A DNA stretch of 64,000 nucleotides from RUG100 sp050953425 (lineage in GTDB: Bacteria; Bacillota; Clostridia; Peptostreptococcales; Anaerovoracaceae), in NCBI GenBank assembly GCA_050953425.1, contig JBMNMQ010000003.1, positions 186,001 to 250,000 of the forward strand, given 5' to 3'. The notes beneath the pieces were generated by a model. The model saw only the letters and a list, made by a program, of their open reading frames with translations, was not told the origin of the DNA and ran no database searches. Below, one piece after another: positions 17,732-25,845 of the stretch (positions are counted from its first letter, which is position 1; every line of letters starts with the position of its first letter). Both the position numbers and the translations under genes were made by a program.

Positions 17732-19533
17732 GTGTGGAGGAGTACCGCAGGAAAAAAGCAGAGGACATGGATTACGCCCGAGCGATCGTAGACGGCATCA
17801 ATGCCGACCCTCGTCCGGGCGTCCTTTATAAAGAAAGCCGGCCGATCACCGACGTGCGCCATATGATCGTCACCAGCGTCGAACTCTTCGGCGACAACGT
17901 CGCTTTCCGGCAGAAGTATGGCCACGACGGGCTCTACCAGACGATCACCTATCGGGAGATGCTGCGCCGCATGAACGCCCTGGGAACGGAACTGCTGGCA
18001 CAGGGCTTCGGCGGCGAGCGCATCGGCGTGGTCGGCGTCAACTGCTCGGAATGGGCGATCGCCTATCTGGCCGTGCTCAACGGCGTCGGCGTCGTCTGCC
18101 CCCTCGACAAAGAGCTGCACGCCGGCGAACTGGAGGAACAGTGCGTGCGCGCCGGCATCAGCTGCGTGATCTGCGGCGGCGAGAAGCTGGAAAAGACGTT
18201 CCGGCAGATCATCGACGGCGGCCGCACGAAGATCCGCCGGCTGATCCGCATGGACACGGGGCAGGCCGACGGCGAGATCTGGTCGCAGGCGGAGCTGATC
18301 GCGCAGGGACAGCAGCGCATCGACGACGGCGACCGCGCCTATCTCGACGCGCAGATCGACGCCACGGCGATGAGCATTCTGCTCTTCACCTCCGGCACGA
18401 CCGGCACCGCCAAGGGCGTCATGCTCAGTCACCGCAATATCGCCGTCGACCTGATGATCTCGCCGACCGTTCTCAAGGTCAATCCCTGGGATGTGTTCTT
18501 CTCGGTGCTGCCGCTGCACCACACCTACGAGTGCACGAGCGGCTTCCTGATCCCCCTCTACAAGGGCGCCAGCATCGCCTACTGCGAGGGGCTCAAGTAC
18601 ATCACCCGCAACATGGCCGAGGCGCATCCGACGATGTTCCTGGCGGTGCCGGCGATCTTCGAGGCGATCTACAAGCGCATCTGGCGCACGGCCCGCAAGG
18701 CCGGCAAGGACAAGGTACTGCGGCGCGCGATCAAGCTGAACAACGCCCTGAAAAAAGTGCACATCGATCTCAGCCGCCGGCTTTTCAAGGACGTCCACGC
18801 CGTCTTCGGCGGCCGCATGCGCGAGCTGATCTGCGGCGGCGCCGCGATCAGCCCCGACACGCTGCGGGGCCTGCGCGACTTCGGCTTTGTCGCGCTGCAG
18901 GGCTACGGCCTCACCGAATGCGCGCCGATGGGCGCGATCAACCCGGATCAGATGCCCAGGGATACGGCGCTCGGCTATCCGTTCCCGTCGATGCAGGTCA
19001 AGGTCATGTACCCGGACGAGGACGGCATCGGCGAGTTCTGGATCAAGGGCGGCAACGTGATGCTCGGCTATTACGAGGATCCCGAGGCCACCGCGGCGGC
19101 GATCGAGGACGGCTGGTTCAAGACCGGCGATCTCGGCTACCTCGACGAGGACGGCTACATGGTGATGACCGGGCGGCGCAAGAACGTCATCATCACGAAG
19201 AACGGCAAGAACGTCTTCCCCGAGGAACTGGAATTCTACCTCTCGGAAATTCCGCTGATCAGCGAATCGATGGTTTTTGCCGACAGCACCGCCAATGAAG
19301 AGGATACGACGATCGCGGCGGTCATCCGTCTCGACCCCGAGGAGGTCAGGGAGCGGTGTCCCGATGCCGACGACGCCGAACTGGAAGCGCGTGTCTGGGA
19401 GGAAGTGGACCGCGTCAACGCCGGCCTGCCCTTCTTCAAGCGCATCAAGCGGATTATTCTTCGCAGGGATGAATTCGTCAAGAACACTTCGAACAAGATC
19501 ATCCGCTTTGCCGAGGAAAACCGCCGCGCGTAA
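17725..19533 (+). CDS. Long-chain acyl-CoA synthetase (AMP-forming), second of a pair
   Basis: Paralogue of the preceding gene, 602 residues, with the same order of motifs: LLFTSGTTGTAKGVMLSH, YGLTECAPM and TGDLGYLDEDGYMVMTGRRK, then KNGKNVFPEELE. Its ATG lies within the last 7 nt of the first gene (ATGCTGA), and AGGGAGAAGG is the ribosome site. The pair most likely arose by tandem duplication and then diverged substantially, so distinct substrates or a heteromeric complex are possible; this is inference. greA follows behind its own strong promoter. Confidence 0.9.
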   Translation: MLSVEEYRRKKAEDMDYARAIVDGINADPRPGVLYKESRPITDVRHMIVTSVELFGDNVAFRQKYGHDGLYQTITYREMLRRMNALGTELLAQGFGGERIGVVGVNCSEWAIAYLAVLNGVGVVCPLDKELHAGELEEQCVRAGISCVICGGEKLEKTFRQIIDGGRTKIRRLIRMDTGQADGEIWSQAELIAQGQQRIDDGDRAYLDAQIDATAMSILLFTSGTTGTAKGVMLSHRNIAVDLMISPTVLKVNPWDVFFSVLPLHHTYECTSGFLIPLYKGASIAYCEGLKYITRNMAEAHPTMFLAVPAIFEAIYKRIWRTARKAGKDKVLRRAIKLNNALKKVHIDLSRRLFKDVHAVFGGRMRELICGGAAISPDTLRGLRDFGFVALQGYGLTECAPMGAINPDQMPRDTALGYPFPSMQVKVMYPDEDGIGEFWIKGGNVMLGYYEDPEATAAAIEDGWFKTGDLGYLDEDGYMVMTGRRKNVIITKNGKNVFPEELEFYLSEIPLISESMVFADSTANEEDTTIAAVIRLDPEEVRERCPDADDAELEARVWEEVDRVNAGLPFFKRIKRIILRRDEFVKNTSNKIIRFAEENRRA

Positions 19534-19536
19534 AAA

Positions 19537-19565
19537 TTGACAAATGCGGGGCGGGACTATATAAT
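19537..19565 (+). promoter_or_regulatory. Consensus sigma-A promoter of greA-lysS
   Basis: TTGACA (19537-19542), 17-nt spacer, TATAAT (19560-19565): a perfect match to the vegetative consensus, located just 3 nt after the stop codon of the second synthetase. Transcription would start near 19572, about 30 nt before greA. Confidence 0.9.
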
Positions 19566-19600
19566 AAATCGGATACCAACTACGGAAGGAAGGGAACAAC

Positions 19601-20113
19601 ATGGCTGACGAAGTATTATTAACCAGAGAAGGCTATGAGAATCTCAAAGCCGAATACGAAGAACTGGTTTCCGTCAAACGGAAAGAAGTTGCGGAAGAAC
19701 TGAAGGAAGCCCGCGCGTTCGGCGATATCTCGGAAAACGCCGAATACGACGCGGCCAAGGAAAAGCAGGCCGAACTGGAAGAACGCATCAGTTCCCTCGA
19801 GGACAAGATGCGCAATGCCAAGATCATCGAAATCGACGAAGCCGACGCCGATAAGGTCAACATCGGCAATATCGTCCGCATTCGGGAAACGGCCAGCGGT
19901 GACGAGGGCGCATATACCATCGTCGGTACGACGGAAACCGATCCCTTTGCGAATCGGATTTCCAATGAATCGCCGGTCGGCAAGGCGATCATCGGCCACC
20001 GCGTGGGCGACGTCGTCGAGGTTGAGGTCAAGGATCGCGATATCCGGCTCAATTACGAAATTCTTGAGATTCGCCGGACCGATCACCACGTCGAGGCGGC
20101 CAAGGCAAACTGA
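19601..20113 (+). CDS. greA: Transcription elongation factor GreA
   Basis: Binds the RNA polymerase secondary channel and stimulates cleavage of backtracked RNA. The N-terminal coiled coil (LLTREGYENLKAEYEELVSVKRKEVAEEL) with the acidic tip GDISENAEYDAAKEKQ is intact, and the C-terminal FKBP-like domain ends with the typical VEVKDRDIRLNYEILEI. Length 170 is slightly longer than the usual 158-160 because of a short polar tail. GGAAGGAAGGG is the ribosome site. The greA-lysS order is widespread in Bacillota. Confidence 0.95.
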   Translation: MADEVLLTREGYENLKAEYEELVSVKRKEVAEELKEARAFGDISENAEYDAAKEKQAELEERISSLEDKMRNAKIIEIDEADADKVNIGNIVRIRETASGDEGAYTIVGTTETDPFANRISNESPVGKAIIGHRVGDVVEVEVKDRDIRLNYEILEIRRTDHHVEAAKAN

Positions 20114-20230
20114 TCGGCCTGACTGCGACCGGAAGGCGGAAAGAACCGGCTGATCGACCGCACTGTGAACGGCAGGCGGCCAGAGAACCAATCGGCCCTG
20201 CCGCGAGCGGCAGACGGCGAAAGCCGGTAG
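20111..20230. repeat. Degenerate tandem repeat, 40-nt unit, three copies
   Basis: Three diverged copies of a 40-nt unit (starting at 20111, 20151 and 20191; each contains ATCG-C-C near its start and GCGG or GGCGG near its middle) fill the first half of the 256-nt greA-lysS gap. No gene or terminator is evident there, so the repeat would lie inside the greA-lysS transcript. Confidence 0.6.
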
Positions 20231-20369
20231 GCGGGCCGGTGCGGAGCCGGTTCGGAAGATGAGCAGATGACCGCGGCGCGTCTGCACGGCGGACCGCGGA
20301 TTGCACAGGCGGCGGCGCAGGAGCGCTGCCGCGTTGTACGTTACAGAGAAGAAACTATGAGGGAAGAGA

Positions 20370-21872
20370 ATGGGTGACAACAACCAAAAGCGGAACGGAA
20401 AGCCGCAGGACGGCATCAGCGAACAGGCGCGCATCCGCCGCGACAAGCTGGCGGCACTGCAGGAAGAGGGCAATGACCCGTTTCTGATCACAACCTATGA
20501 TCAGACGCATCACAGCGGAGAGATCAAGGAACGCTATGAAGAACTGGAGAACAGCGACGTATCCGTCGCCGGACGGATGATGTCCAAGCGTGTCATGGGC
20601 AAGGCGTCGTTCTGCCACATTTCGGATCTGCAGGGCAGCATTCAGGTGTATCTGTCCCGGGATGATCTCGGTCAGGAAGCTTACAAGGCATTCAAAAAGC
20701 TCGACATCGGCGACATCATCGGCGTGCGCGGCTTTGTCTTCAAGACGAAGACCGGCGAGATCACGGTGCACGCCAGAGAGGTGACGCTGCTCTCGAAGAG
20801 CCTGCAGCCGCTGCCGGAAAAATTCCACGGTCTGACCGACACCGATCTGCGCTATCGCCAGCGCTACATCGATCTGGCTACCAACGAGGAAGTACGCGAT
20901 GTCTTCATCAAGCGCACGAAGATCATCCGCTCGATCCGCAACTACCTCGACGGCGAGGGCTTCCTCGAGGTCGAGACGCCGATGCTGGTCAGCAACGCCG
21001 GCGGCGCTTCGGCGCGTCCGTTCGAGACGCATTTCAATGCCCTGAATACCGATTTCAAGCTGCGCATTTCTCTCGAGCTTTACCTCAAGCGGCTGATCGT
21101 CGGCGGTCTCGAGCGCGTTTACGAGATCGGCCGCGTCTTCCGCAACGAGGGCCTCGATACGCGGCACAACCCGGAATTCACGCTGATGGAACTCTATCAG
21201 GCCTACACCGATTACCACGGCATGATGGATCTGACCGAAAACATGTTCCGCCACGTCGCGCAGGAAGTGCTGGGTACGACGACGATCGAATACAACGGCG
21301 CGGTCATGGACCTCGGCAAGCCGTTCAAGCGCGTCACGATGATCGATGCGGTCAAGGAGTATGCCGGCATCGACTGGAACGAGGTTGAGGATCTCGAACA
21401 GGCGCGCCGGCTGGCCGACGAGCACCACGTCGAATACGAGGAGCGCCACAAGAAGGGCGACATCCTCAGCCTGTTCTTTGAGGAATACGCCGAGCAGCAT
21501 CTGATCCAGCCGACTTTTGTCATGGATCATCCGATCGAGATTTCGCCGCTGACGAAGAAAAAGCCGGGTCATCCCGAACTCGTCGAGCGCTTTGAACTGT
21601 TCATGAACGGCTGGGAAATGTGCAACGCCTATTCCGAGCTCAACGACCCGATCGACCAGCGGGAGCGCTTTCGCGCCCAGGATGCGCTGGCGGCGGCCGG
21701 TGACGAGGAGGCGCAGCACACCGACGAGGACTTTCTCCATGCGCTGGAGATCGGCATGCCGCCGACCGGCGGCATCGGCTACGGCATCGACCGCCTGGTC
21801 ATGCTGCTGACCGGCGCCAAAGCCATCCGCGACGTGCTGCTGTTCCCGACAATGAAGTCCATCAGGGAGTGA
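20370..21872 (+). CDS. lysS: Lysyl-tRNA synthetase, class II
   Basis: Charges tRNA-Lys. An N-terminal OB-fold anticodon-binding domain (residues about 55-160, VAGRMMSKRVMGKASFCHI) precedes the class II core with motif 1 (GFLEVETPML), motif 2 (RVFRNEGLDTRHNPEFTLME) and motif 3 (GIGYGIDRLVMLLTG). The 500-residue length is standard. It starts behind GAGGGAAGAG. It is the last chromosomal gene before the integrated element: the sequence changes in composition right after its TGA. The gene itself is complete, so insertion did not disrupt it. Confidence 0.96.
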   Translation: MGDNNQKRNGKPQDGISEQARIRRDKLAALQEEGNDPFLITTYDQTHHSGEIKERYEELENSDVSVAGRMMSKRVMGKASFCHISDLQGSIQVYLSRDDLGQEAYKAFKKLDIGDIIGVRGFVFKTKTGEITVHAREVTLLSKSLQPLPEKFHGLTDTDLRYRQRYIDLATNEEVRDVFIKRTKIIRSIRNYLDGEGFLEVETPMLVSNAGGASARPFETHFNALNTDFKLRISLELYLKRLIVGGLERVYEIGRVFRNEGLDTRHNPEFTLMELYQAYTDYHGMMDLTENMFRHVAQEVLGTTTIEYNGAVMDLGKPFKRVTMIDAVKEYAGIDWNEVEDLEQARRLADEHHVEYEERHKKGDILSLFFEEYAEQHLIQPTFVMDHPIEISPLTKKKPGHPELVERFELFMNGWEMCNAYSELNDPIDQRERFRAQDALAAAGDEEAQHTDEDFLHALEIGMPPTGGIGYGIDRLVMLLTGAKAIRDVLLFPTMKSIRE

Positions 21873-21936
21873 TGATGCCCGGAAAACCAGTGTTTATGCG
21901 GGTTTGAGAAGATGAAGGAGCCGCAGATTTCTACAT

Positions 21937-21958
21937 CTTACATCAAACTTACATCAAA
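21937..21958. repeat. Two tandem 11-bp direct repeats at the left end of the ICE
   Basis: CTTACATCAAA occurs twice back to back (21937-21947 and 21948-21958), with a partial third copy to the left (CTACATC). They lie 65 nt after the lysS stop. Short tandem direct repeats of this kind near an element end are typical arm-type binding sites for Tn916-like tyrosine integrases. The attachment core should be between here and lysS but cannot be fixed without the right end. Confidence 0.5.
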
Positions 21959-22008
21959 CGGTGCAGAAAACCATGCAAGAGAAAAACAATCGTACATTTG
22001 CTTTCAAG

Positions 22009-22043
22009 AAAGCCCTGAGAAATCAATATTCTCGGGGCTTTTT
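22009..22043 (+). terminator. Intrinsic terminator after lysS / ICE left end
   Basis: AAAGCCCTGAGAA (22009-22021) pairs with TTCTCGGGGCTTT (22029-22041) with one G-T mismatch, followed by further T residues. It would terminate readthrough from greA-lysS into the element, and by symmetry may also act leftward. Confidence 0.8.
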
Positions 22044-22084
22044 CAGGCTTGAAAATACATGCCGGAAGAATTCGCAGACTATAT

Positions 22085-22130
22085 CCTCCCCTCATATTCC
22101 TCTATACTCTGTATAGAACGATAGGGGAGG
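22085..22130 (+). promoter_or_regulatory. Possible ribosome-site sequestering stem upstream of the zinc-ribbon gene
   Basis: CCTCCCCT (22085-22092) is perfectly complementary to AGGGGAGG (22123-22130), which is the Shine-Dalgarno of the gene starting at 22140. Between them lies a second perfect hairpin, CTATAC TCT GTATAG (22102-22116). In RNA this would hide the ribosome site. The same inner sequence contains TATACT and could instead be a -10 element or operator; the sequence does not decide between them. Confidence 0.45.
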
Positions 22131-22139
22131 TGTGAATCT

Positions 22140-23549
22140 ATGGACAACAGTTTTGCTTCGGTTCACCCGGAGCTTGTTGGTGAATGGTCAGAGCGAAATA
22201 CTCAGCTGTCTCCGGATCAGGTTACATATGGATCAAATAAAATAGTATGGTGGAAAGCAAGCTGCGGCCACGAATGGCAGGCAAGCCTGAAAAGCCGTTC
22301 TGCCGGTGAGAGTTGCCCGATCTGTTCCGGGAAAAGAGTCGTTCCGGGAATCAATGACCTGTCTACCCTAAAGCCGAGGCTGGTACAAGAGTGGTCTGAT
22401 CTGAACGAAATAAAACCAACCGAAGTTGGCGTCGGATCACATAAGAAAATTTTGTGGCATGGCGTCTGCGGACACGAATGGACGGCTTCCGTAAAGAGTC
22501 GTGTTAATGGCAGCGGCTGTCCATACTGTTCACACAATAAAGTACTGGCTGGTTTCAACGATCTCGCTTCTCGGTATCCTGATGTCGCGGCGGAATGGTC
22601 TGATAGAAATGCTCCTTTGCAGCCGACAGAGGTAACCGCATTTGCCAACCGAAAGGTCTGGTGGAGATGCCGGGAGGGTCACGAGTGGCATACGCTGATT
22701 TCGACCCGCTCTGGAGGAAGCAAATGTCCATATTGCAGTGGGATCAGGCTGTTAACTGGATTTAACGATCTTGCGACAAGGTATCCGAGACTTGCGGATG
22801 AATGGTCCGGAAAAAACGAGCCGCTGATGCCGAATATGATCAATGAAAAATCCAGGAAGAACATATGGTGGCATTGCAAGAAATGCGGCTTTGAATGGAA
22901 AGCAGTCGTGTATTCACGTGTCAGGGGCAGCGGCTGTCCGGTATGCGCCGACAGACAGATCATGAGTGGGTACAACGATCTTGCAACGACAAACCCACAT
23001 CTTCTTTCTGAGTGGGATTATGAAAAGAATACGACGATCAGTCCGGAAATGGTTTCAGCAAACTCTTTGAAAAGTGTTTGGTGGAGGTGCGGCTGTGGAC
23101 ATTCGTGGAAAGAAAAAATCCAAAAGCGGGTATTTGAAGGTGAGGGATGTAAAGTATGTGAGCATGAGTTTCAAAGCGTATTACCCCAGCTGGCAATCAA
23201 GTATTATGCCGAAAGGAATGGGCTGAGAACCCGGTTTTATGCCGCTGAAGTTATCGGATTACCTCTTGATGCTTATATTCCGGAAGAAAGACTTGCTATT
23301 TCTGTCCATACAGAAACGGAGGCAATGGAAAGAGTAAAAGAGTATTTATGCCGACAGAGGGGAATTCGTTATATAAAGATGCCATATAGGAATCGTAGAG
23401 ATGTATCAGGCTACATGCATGATATTATGACGGTGTTCCAGATAGCGCATATTTACTTTTCAACGGATGTTGACAGAGACCTTGTTTATATCAGAACCCG
23501 ATTTATGGAATGGAGAATCAAACAGAAGCCTTTGCAGACAGGAGGATAA
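22140..23549 (+). CDS. Repeat zinc-ribbon (DUF4379-type) protein with C-terminal nuclease-like domain
   Basis: A 469-residue protein with five tandem repeats of about 65 residues (starting near residues 9, 76, 142, 209 and 276). Each has an HPEL-like start, a V-EWS--N motif, an I/VWW segment, CGHEW or a variant, and a closing C-x2-C, the pattern of the probable zinc-ribbon family PF14311. The last about 120 residues (PLDAYIPEERLAIS near 376-390, RGIRYIKMPY) resemble the PD-(D/E)XK or Vsr-like nuclease domain often attached to such repeats, but a Ser stands where the second acidic residue is expected. First gene inside the element, possibly under translational control. The function is unknown; nucleic-acid binding is likely and a defence role is only a guess. 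Confidence 0.75.
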   Translation: MDNSFASVHPELVGEWSERNTQLSPDQVTYGSNKIVWWKASCGHEWQASLKSRSAGESCPICSGKRVVPGINDLSTLKPRLVQEWSDLNEIKPTEVGVGSHKKILWHGVCGHEWTASVKSRVNGSGCPYCSHNKVLAGFNDLASRYPDVAAEWSDRNAPLQPTEVTAFANRKVWWRCREGHEWHTLISTRSGGSKCPYCSGIRLLTGFNDLATRYPRLADEWSGKNEPLMPNMINEKSRKNIWWHCKKCGFEWKAVVYSRVRGSGCPVCADRQIMSGYNDLATTNPHLLSEWDYEKNTTISPEMVSANSLKSVWWRCGCGHSWKEKIQKRVFEGEGCKVCEHEFQSVLPQLAIKYYAERNGLRTRFYAAEVIGLPLDAYIPEERLAISVHTETEAMERVKEYLCRQRGIRYIKMPYRNRRDVSGYMHDIMTVFQIAHIYFSTDVDRDLVYIRTRFMEWRIKQKPLQTGG

Positions 23550-23552
23550 ATT

Positions 23553-23714
23553 ATGTGGTGGAAAAAGAAAGAAAAGTATTATCTCTATCTTACATACAAT
23601 GAACTGCGGGTCGTCATGGCCAGCCTGGTCCATTGCAAAAACAAGCTGATCCGCGAAGGCAGGTACACCGACTGTATCGACGAAATGATCGTGAAGATAG
23701 CCAGCCTGATGTGA
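23553..23714 (+). CDS. Small conserved ICE protein
   Basis: A 53-residue protein (starts MWWKKKEKYYLYLTYNEL) immediately after the zinc-ribbon gene with a strong AGGAGG site 6-7 nt from its ATG. The segment NKLIREGRYTDCIDEMIVKI closely resembles the small protein encoded at 50929-51120, so the element carries two members of one family. Such proteins recur in Tn1549-like elements next to partition or coupling-protein genes; I know of no assigned function. Confidence 0.7.
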   Translation: MWWKKKEKYYLYLTYNELRVVMASLVHCKNKLIREGRYTDCIDEMIVKIASLM

Positions 23715-23744
23715 AAGCCTACAATTACATACCGTTTCTTTGAG

Positions 23745-23779
23745 AGCCGCTTATTCTAACGCAGAGTAAGCGGCTTTTT
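23745..23779 (+). terminator. Intrinsic terminator
   Basis: AGCCGCTTA (23745-23753) pairs perfectly with TAAGCGGCT (23767-23775), followed by TTTT. It separates the left-end gene pair from parA. Confidence 0.85.
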
Positions 23780-23793
23780 CCATTTCCCGTACA

Positions 23794-23819
23794 TAGCCGC
23801 CTGTTGCCGCAGGCGGCTA
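23794..23819. promoter_or_regulatory. Perfect 10-bp inverted repeat upstream of parA
   Basis: TAGCCGCCTG and CAGGCGGCTA are separated by six bases and end 27 nt before the parA start. It could be an operator or partition site for the ParA/ParB pair, or an RNA hairpin in the parA leader. No T-run follows on the plus strand, so it is not a standard terminator. Confidence 0.4.
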
Positions 23820-23846
23820 AATCTATGAAAAGGAGGAAGTCATGCA

Positions 23847-24667
23847 ATGGCAAACACAAAGGTTATCGTCGTAGCCAATCAGAAAGGCGGTGTCGGCAAA
23901 AGTACGTCTGTGTACTGTATCGGCGCGGGGCTTGTCACCGCTGGGCACAAAGTCCTGCTTGTGGATGTGGACCCGCAGGGCGATCTGACAAAGATGCTGG
24001 GCCAGCGTAAGCCCCATGAGCTGTCGCTGACCCTGGCAAACAAGATGAATGATGTTGTTGCAGGTATCAACGCTGCGGAACATCCGGAAGTTATGCACCA
24101 TGCGGAGGGCTTTGATTTCATCCCGGCCAACCGGACGCTCTCTGCCGTAGAGGTGGGGCTGGTCAACGTGATGAGCCGGGAAACCGTGCTGCGGCAATAT
24201 CTGGACAACGTAAAGAAGAATTACGACTATGTGCTGCTGGATTGTCGTCCGTCCCTCGGTATGCTGGTCATTAACGCCCTGTCCGCCTCAGATTATGTTC
24301 TGATTCCTGTGCAGGCAGATTACCTTGCGGCGGAGGATATGACGGAGTTGATCGGCACGGTGCAGAGTATTAAAAGACAGATCAATCCCAAGCTAAAGGT
24401 GGGCGGCGTGTTCCTGACGATGGCGAATGAAACAAATTTCCGCAGGGATATTGTGAAATCGTCCGTGAGAACTTCGGAAAATATCTTCCAGTCTTGCAAA
24501 CCGTTATCCCCTCTACGGTGCGTCTGGCAGAGATCAGCACCGCAGACAAAAGTATCTTTTTACATGAACCAAAAGGGAAAGCGGCGGACGCCTATCGCAG
24601 TCTGGTGAAGGAGGTGATGAGCATTGGAGAAAAAGAGCGCAGCCGAGCTTCTGACCTCGGTAGATGA
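23847..24667 (+). pseudogene. parA: ParA-type ATPase, frameshifted near the C-terminus
   Basis: Deviant Walker A KGGVGKST (residues 12-19), DVDPQGDLT and LLDCRPSLG identify a ParA/Soj ATPase that would help maintain or position the element. The frame is intact to about 24458, where one A appears to be missing in GTGAAATCG (expected GTGAAAATCG). As it stands, translation continues out of frame to 24608 with a nonsense tail. One frame back, the sequence carries the true C-terminus (TVIPSTVRLAEISTADKSI, then HEPKGKAADAYRSLVKEVM) ending at 24667, overlapping parB by 44 nt. The ribosome site is AAAAGGAGG. It may be a genuine mutation or an assembly error; the restored tail shows no other damage. 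Confidence 0.85.
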
Positions 24668-25553
24668 TCTTTTTACCACGCAGGCAGAACGGGACGAGGC
24701 AAAACGGGAAACAGTAAAGAGTATTCCCATATCAGAAATCAGTGACTTCCCGAATCACCCCTTTAAGGTGCGGATGGATGAAGCCATGTTGGAAATGGCA
24801 GAAAGTGTAAAGCAGTACGGGGTGCTTGTTCCGGCAATGGTACGTCCCAAGCCAGAGGGCGGCTATGAGATGGTGGCTGGACACCGGCGCAAGCTGGCCG
24901 CGGAATTGGCGCAGCAAACGGAAATCCCATGCCTTGTCCGCGAACTTACCGATGATGAAGCCGTAATTATCATGGTGGACAGCAACTTGCAACGGGAAAA
25001 GATCCTGCCATCGGAGAAAGCCTTTGCATACAAGATGAAGCTGGAAGCTATGAAACGACAAGGACAACGCGGCGACTTAACTTCGGACCCATCGGGGCCG
25101 AAGTTGCATTCACGATCAAATGAGGAATTGGCAGCAAGTAGTCCGGATGGAAAAACACAAATACAACGCTATATACGCCTGACATATCTTATCCCACCTT
25201 TGTTAGACATGGTGGACGAAGGCAAGATCGCCATGAGGCCAGCCGTGGAGCTGTCCTACCTACCCGAAAACGAGCAGACCGCCTTACATGAAACGATGGG
25301 AATGGAGGATTGCACCCCTTCCCACGCACAGGCCATCAAGCTGCGTAGATTCTCAGAGGAAGGGAAGCTGAATGAGGAGGTGGTCCTGTCCATCATGCAG
25401 GAAGAAAAGCCAAATCAGAAGGAACAGGTGCGGATACCGAGAGACCGTATCAGCAAGTATTTCTCGCCGGGGACGTCCGCAAAGACCATTGAAGATACCA
25501 TCATCAAGGCGTTGGAGCTTTACCGAAAGCGCCAGAGAGACAGGGAGAGATAA
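24624..25553 (+). CDS. parB: ParB/RepB/Spo0J-family partition protein
   Basis: Partner of the upstream ParA. The N-terminal ParB domain has ISEISDFPNHPFKVR, VRPKPEGGYEMVAGHRRKLAAELA (the GHRR nucleotide-binding motif) and LQREKILPSEKAFAYKMKLEA (residues about 35-155). A helix-turn-helix region around residues 160-215 follows. It starts with TTG 24624 within the end of parA behind GGAGGTGATG, consistent with coupled translation. The 309-residue length is normal. In such ICEs the pair is thought to stabilise the excised circle; that is family knowledge, not seen here. Confidence 0.88.
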   Translation: MEKKSAAELLTSVDDLFTTQAERDEAKRETVKSIPISEISDFPNHPFKVRMDEAMLEMAESVKQYGVLVPAMVRPKPEGGYEMVAGHRRKLAAELAQQTEIPCLVRELTDDEAVIIMVDSNLQREKILPSEKAFAYKMKLEAMKRQGQRGDLTSDPSGPKLHSRSNEELAASSPDGKTQIQRYIRLTYLIPPLLDMVDEGKIAMRPAVELSYLPENEQTALHETMGMEDCTPSHAQAIKLRRFSEEGKLNEEVVLSIMQEEKPNQKEQVRIPRDRISKYFSPGTSAKTIEDTIIKALELYRKRQRDRER

Positions 25554-25778
25554 GACCATTACCGCCAAGGGGGACGTGTGCCCTGTTGTTGGAAAACGTC
25601 TGTGTTTTGTTTCCCCCTCTCCACACCTCACCCCCTGTTACCAGCTGTACCAGCTGAAAAAAGAAAACTGACGACTTTCACTTCCTGCGGGATTGCCGAC
25701 ACGGAGGCTTTTCTTTTTCAGCCGGTAGGCAACATTGGCAAGACAAATGCCAGACCACCCACCAGAGAACGATGCGCA

Positions 25779-25822
25779 GAAAAACAGCGGCCATACCAGC
25801 AAGAGGATGGTCGCTGTTTTGA
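25779..25822 (-). terminator. Terminator of yjdF; gap 25554-25845 otherwise empty
   Basis: AAAACAGCGGCCAT (25781-25794) pairs with ATGGTCGCTGTTTT (25807-25820) with one mismatch; on the minus strand it ends in a T-run. The 292 nt between parB and yjdF show no convincing gene on either strand. Confidence 0.7.
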
Positions 25823-25845
25823 GCAAAGAAAATGGGATTTTGCAG

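Noticed and set aside
21800..21940. tRNA gene as the ICE integration site
   Set aside because: No cloverleaf or CCA-type 3' end is seen; the element follows the lysS stop codon directly.
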